The notes under the pieces: generated by a model
What the model was told of the DNA's origin: nothing
Databases searched by the model: none
What the model saw: only the letters and a program-made list of their open reading frames with translations
Position numbers and translations under genes: made by a program
In this document: piece by piece, positions 60,574 to 64,000 of the stretch
Position numbering within the stretch: the first letter of the stretch is position 1
Layout of the letters: the number at the start of each line of letters is the position of its first letter
Origin: Atrina japonica
Taxonomy: Eukaryota > Mollusca > Bivalvia > Pterioida > Pinnidae
Assembly: GCA_030159075.1 (NCBI GenBank)
Contig: BROG01000030.1
Location: 1,808,501 to 1,872,500 of the forward strand
Length of the DNA stretch: 64,000 nucleotides
Direction: 5' to 3'

Positions 60574-61632
60574 TAAATCTTAAAGTACGGCTGATCCAAA
60601 TCTGGTGTGTTTGTAAAAAAAAATCTAACCCCCCCCACCCCCCCCGAAGATCCATCTTCTTTTAATCAGAGTCCACATTATTTGAACAACTTACAGTTAT
60701 AATGGCTCCTCGTTGAAGACCACAGATCGAAGCAGTTACATAACAGGGACAAAACATCAAGTCTGGGTGAATGGGGTATCCATAGCGACGGGGTCATAAA
60801 TCGCTGTCAAGAGATAAAACTCAGCTTCTTATGTACACAGATTACGCGCAAGTCATGAAATGGTGGTTATATATACGGCTAAATAAAAAAATTGATATCG
60901 AATCTATTATTAAAACATCGGGGATATTAATGCTACATATATATTTTACCAATTTTATGACAAAATACATGTATATAGTTGTCGTTCTGGAAGAATGCGC
61001 TACTGAGTTAGGATGGATGTAGATATACACAGATTATCGAACAAAATTTCATTCTAAACTGTTAAAATATATAGCTTGCATTAATTTCAAATGGTTTATT
61101 TTCAGATTCGAAATCAATTATTAAATTGTATTTTTGGATTATTAGACGCCCCGACATTTAACTTAGTCACAAACAAGGGACATAAAACGTCATTTACTGT
61201 TTACAATTACAATTTAGTACAATAAAATAATTAATGAATGATAATATGTTTGCACAGATTCAATATATCCATTTAGCCATATATATATATATAATATATA
61301 TATATCCATTTAGTACTTTAGCGGACGGTTACTTAGTCGGACGGTTTCTTCCAGTCCGTAATTGATTCTAGATAGATATACTGAAAGGAAAACACGCAAA
61401 ATTGGTAAATAGAAAAGTCCGTTAAAATGCATGTATCATTCTGTGTCCTTTCTTATGGGACGTTGTCAATACTTTCAGCCATCTTCCATCCAATCATTTG
61501 ATTATGCAGACAGTATTGTGCTGTCATTGCATATTTCGTGTCACCTGATATATGATTGACGGAATTCATCAGTTTTGATCTTGAATATGTATGTATTGGG
61601 TGTGATTTGCAGCAATCATGACTCACTTGTGA
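60574..61632. repeat. Internal duplication, copy B
   Basis: Counterpart of 59202-60171: 'cttaaagtacggctgatcca', 'gattcgaaatcaattattaa', 'cataaaacgtcatttactgt' and 'gctgtcattgcatatttcgt'. It has its own TA-rich tract near 61281-61306. Frames here at 60831-61022 and 61453-61695 are not recognisable proteins. Confidence 0.9.
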
Positions 61633-61927
61633 TTTGAAGATTTTCAAAGAGGGGTTGAGCAGTCTGTGGACTGTAATACATTTAATTAATGTCAATCTGA
61701 TTTTTATTATTAATTGTAATATACAAGTTTAAATCGTGTTTGTATATTTTATTTAAAAAAAAAACACCAGTCAGACTATTTACCCCTGTGCGGTAGTTGA
61801 CGATGACCAGAATCATAATTCCAGATTAATTTGCATATGAAAAATCAGACACGACTTGTTCAATTTTTATCAGCTATAGCTTGTTACAGTACATGTTTGA
61901 TCGATGTTGAAATCGATTTTCAAACGA

Positions 61928-61972
61928 AGGTTTACTTGCGGGTGGCCTGTGGTCTCTCCCCGGGTACATTTT
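61928..61972 (+). repeat. Small SINE family 2 fragment
   Basis: 'Gtttacttgcgggtggcctg' plus 'tggtctctccccgggtaca' resembles 'gtttacttgcggaaggccag' plus 'tggtctctgcctggataca' at 9307-9345. Only the body is present. Confidence 0.6.
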
Positions 61973-62847
61973 GAAGATATATCATAATAGATTTTTTTAC
62001 ATATGCATTTTTTGTTTTGAATGAATAGAATATCCCAACGATTGCTATTCCTCCAAACCTGTAGATGTTAAAAATAAGTTTTTGAAACCTGGGAATTTTA
62101 CTTTTATAAAGCATCGAATTGTAAAAACTTTTTAAAAAGACTTTGTAAAAAGTTTTACCCGCGTGAATGAATTGTATGTTTCGTATAACGAAATCGGGTA
62201 CAGATTTCCTTGAAATTTTGTTAATACATGTATATTATTCGTACCACTTTTAATCTTAATTTTAAAAAAGTGTACACAGTTGCACAATACTTTAACTGAA
62301 ATCATATTAAAGTCGGGTAGATAAAGGTATCGGCAACCCAAATTCAATTACATTAGCTTTAGTATATCATAAACATAAATTTTACTCGAGTTTGGCTAAT
62401 CCTGAAATCTGATTGGCTAAGCAGGCCAATTTGAGAATTTTCTCAGACTTAAGTAAAATTCTCAAGTTTTATGGTGCCGGGCCCAGGAAATTCTATACCT
62501 TTATACTAGTATCGCATACATGATAATTCTATTGATGTAAACTTTTTTGTGATTTTAAAGTCATGATGAACCCTTGATATTATATGCAGCAGGCGAAGAA
62601 CTGTTTAAAAACCATTAAACCAATGAAACAAAACATAGTACCGTTAAAATATTGGGAATGAGAAATACATCTTTTGACCGAGAAAAAATACATGTGTGGA
62701 GAGAGAGAGGGAGAGACAGAAAGAGAGAGAGATTTCAGAACTTCGAATTTTTAAGGGCCGTCACAAATTTGGCTTACAGTTGTTGTTTGAAAATCTGTTT
62801 TTTAAACCAGATACGTAGATAACTAAACGTAATACGAAGTAGGTAGT

Positions 62848-62950
62848 GTCCTATGACATATTTGTAATTTTTGTGAAAATTAAAACATGCATCAGTCGTC
62901 ATTCATGCATGTTTTTATTTTTCACAAAAATTACAAATATGTCATAGGAC
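62848..62950. repeat. Large hairpin, ~45-bp arms
   Basis: The left arm at 62848-62892, 'gtcctatgacatatttgtaa' to 'acatgcat', pairs with the right arm at 62905-62950, 'atgcatgtttttatttttca' to 'tcataggac', with one or two mismatches and a 12-bp loop. It could be a small foldback insert or a structural signal inside the 5.6-kb element. Confidence 0.92.
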
Positions 62951-63454
62951 AGTAGGATCGAAAGAAAATAAACCTCGATAGGATTAGTCGAAGTTCCGTT
63001 ATTTCTTTTTGTCGATATTTTAATTGATATCACAAAATTTGTGTAAATTGACATACGATGTCTAACATCACGGTTACGGATAGTTGAAAAGCGATATACT
63101 TGTAAGGTAGAAGGTCCCACGTGTCCAACTCTGTGCAGAAATGTGATTACACTTCACGCACGGATAACTTTGACTTGATGGCTTGGGTAATCAATTTCAT
63201 TACATGACGTAGAAGAACTTTGGAGTTTGATGCAATTATAACAGAACTATTGAACAAAGTGAAAGTCGGGGGGTTTTTGTTTGGTTTGGGATCAATTTGA
63301 AGGTACATATTCGGGTACTATAGAAGATAATTGTCGCATTTAAGCGAATAGTAATGTATTTTTTTTATATTTAATCAATAGATTGACCTCGCATAAAAAA
63401 AACAAAACAAAACAGAATTCCGTTCGACAATTCCAGTAGTATACGGAGATCAGC

Positions 63455-63610
63455 AGCCGCTATTTGCGATGGGTTTTTTTCAACAGCCGCGATTTGCGAT
63501 GATTTTCAACAGCCGCGATTTGCGATGATTTGATTCATCCCCGCGATTTGCGAGGAATTTCAACCACCGCGATGACGGCGACCGCGTTAAATAGCCGCGA
63601 TTTCATCGCG
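63455..63610 (+). repeat. Right subterminal repeats
   Basis: Four to five copies of 'cagccgcgatttgcgatgat' followed by 'tttcaa', at a ~26-28-bp period, then GC-rich sequence 'ccgcgatgacggcgaccgcg'. They mirror the left subterminal set. Confidence 0.9.
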
Positions 63611-63634
63611 GACGACTGCTCATAACTAGCCCCG

Positions 63635-63677
63635 CCGCGATGACGTGACTTTTGCGGAATCCGCGTGGCCCGTACTG
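63635..63677 (-). repeat. Right 43-bp terminal inverted repeat
   Basis: Reverse complement of 58043-58085. It is followed by TA then 'agagcat'. Confidence 0.97.
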
Positions 63678-63679
63678 TA

Positions 63680-64000
63680 AGAGCATATTTTCAATTCTTT
63701 TTTTTCTTCTGAAAATGTATAAATCTTTGTGCATTTAATATGGATGAGAAAAACCACTGCAATTTCATATAAGAACTTAAACACATATTCCCATTCTTTT
63801 GATTTTCCATCATATTAGAAATGTGACCCTATTCTATCTCTAGCAAGTTCATATGACTTCTTGATTATATAACTATCAATACATGAAAATTGATAAATTT
63901 TCAGCAAAAATTGGAAAATATATTTAAATCTTGGGAAAATGATACTTATTTTGCATGGGGAAACAGCCTCTAAATGGCTATACATTTCATTATATTACAA
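63680..64000. other. Non-coding flank, no gene seen
   Basis: AT-rich sequence beyond the 5.6-kb element; nothing recognised. Confidence 0.45.

Larger units (their letters stand above)
58043..63677. mobile_element. 5,635-bp TIR element, non-autonomous, TA target
   Basis: Its ends are perfect 43-bp inverted repeats (58043-58085 and 63635-63677) that start 'cagtacgggccacgcggatt' and end at 'cgtcatcgcgg'. TA flanks each end (58041-58042, 63678-63679). Both termini are GC-rich and carry repeated 'cgcgatttgcgatga' or 'catcgcggc' words, while the interior is AT-rich. CAGT ends and a TA target suggest the Tc1/mariner-pogo group, but the long TIR and size are unusual and other TA-duplicating groups are possible. 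None of the interior frames (for example 58692-58943 plus, 61932-62114 minus, 62899-63120 minus) has a DDE motif or helix-turn-helix that I recognise, so it is taken as non-autonomous. It carries an internal duplication, two foldback inserts and a 46-bp-arm hairpin. Confidence 0.9.

Overview
This window is AT-rich eukaryotic DNA, most likely from a mollusc and plausibly a bivalve. It is dense in short interspersed repeats, miniature inverted-repeat elements (MITEs), tRNA-derived SINEs, microsatellites and minisatellites. No long open reading frame looks like an intact gene. The organism guess rests on repeat style and one metazoan gene, so it is moderate.

The one host gene I can support is on the minus strand. 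Three short exons (47778-47852, 41785-41896, 41280-41330) have GT/AG boundaries and matching phases. Together they encode about 80 residues resembling the CID domain of CHERP, a U2-snRNP-associated SURP/CID/G-patch protein. Much of the window may be CHERP intron: at least 5.9 kb between the first two exons, and perhaps large flanking introns. I could not find the exon before 47852 or the one after 41280, so the rest may be intronic or partly intergenic.

Layout. 1-12.4 kb: old SINEs, MITEs, (TA)n and (CA)n runs. 12.46-16.11 kb: a 3.65-kb array of a ~30-bp minisatellite, interrupted by a copy of its own left flank. 16-41 kb: many MITEs of two families (CAGT ends with TA target; CTCATC ends with TTAA target), a ~165-bp tandem family at 20.4-21.3 kb, seven identical 59-bp repeats at 27.3-27.7 kb, inverted-repeat elements, and a SINE with a 13-bp target duplication. 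41-48 kb: the CHERP exons. Their long intron holds a mariner element inserted in a 44-bp minisatellite, with a SINE inserted in the mariner. 48-58 kb: nested MITEs, including a 487-bp element with a 9-bp target duplication inside a TA-type MITE, and 51-bp and 19-bp tandem repeats with dimeric order. 58.04-63.68 kb: a 5,635-bp element with 43-bp perfect terminal inverted repeats, a TA target duplication, GC-rich subterminal repeats and no recognisable transposase.

The 30-bp array gives repetitive open frames on both strands; these are a by-product of the unit being a multiple of three and are not annotated as genes. All calls were made by eye without database searches.
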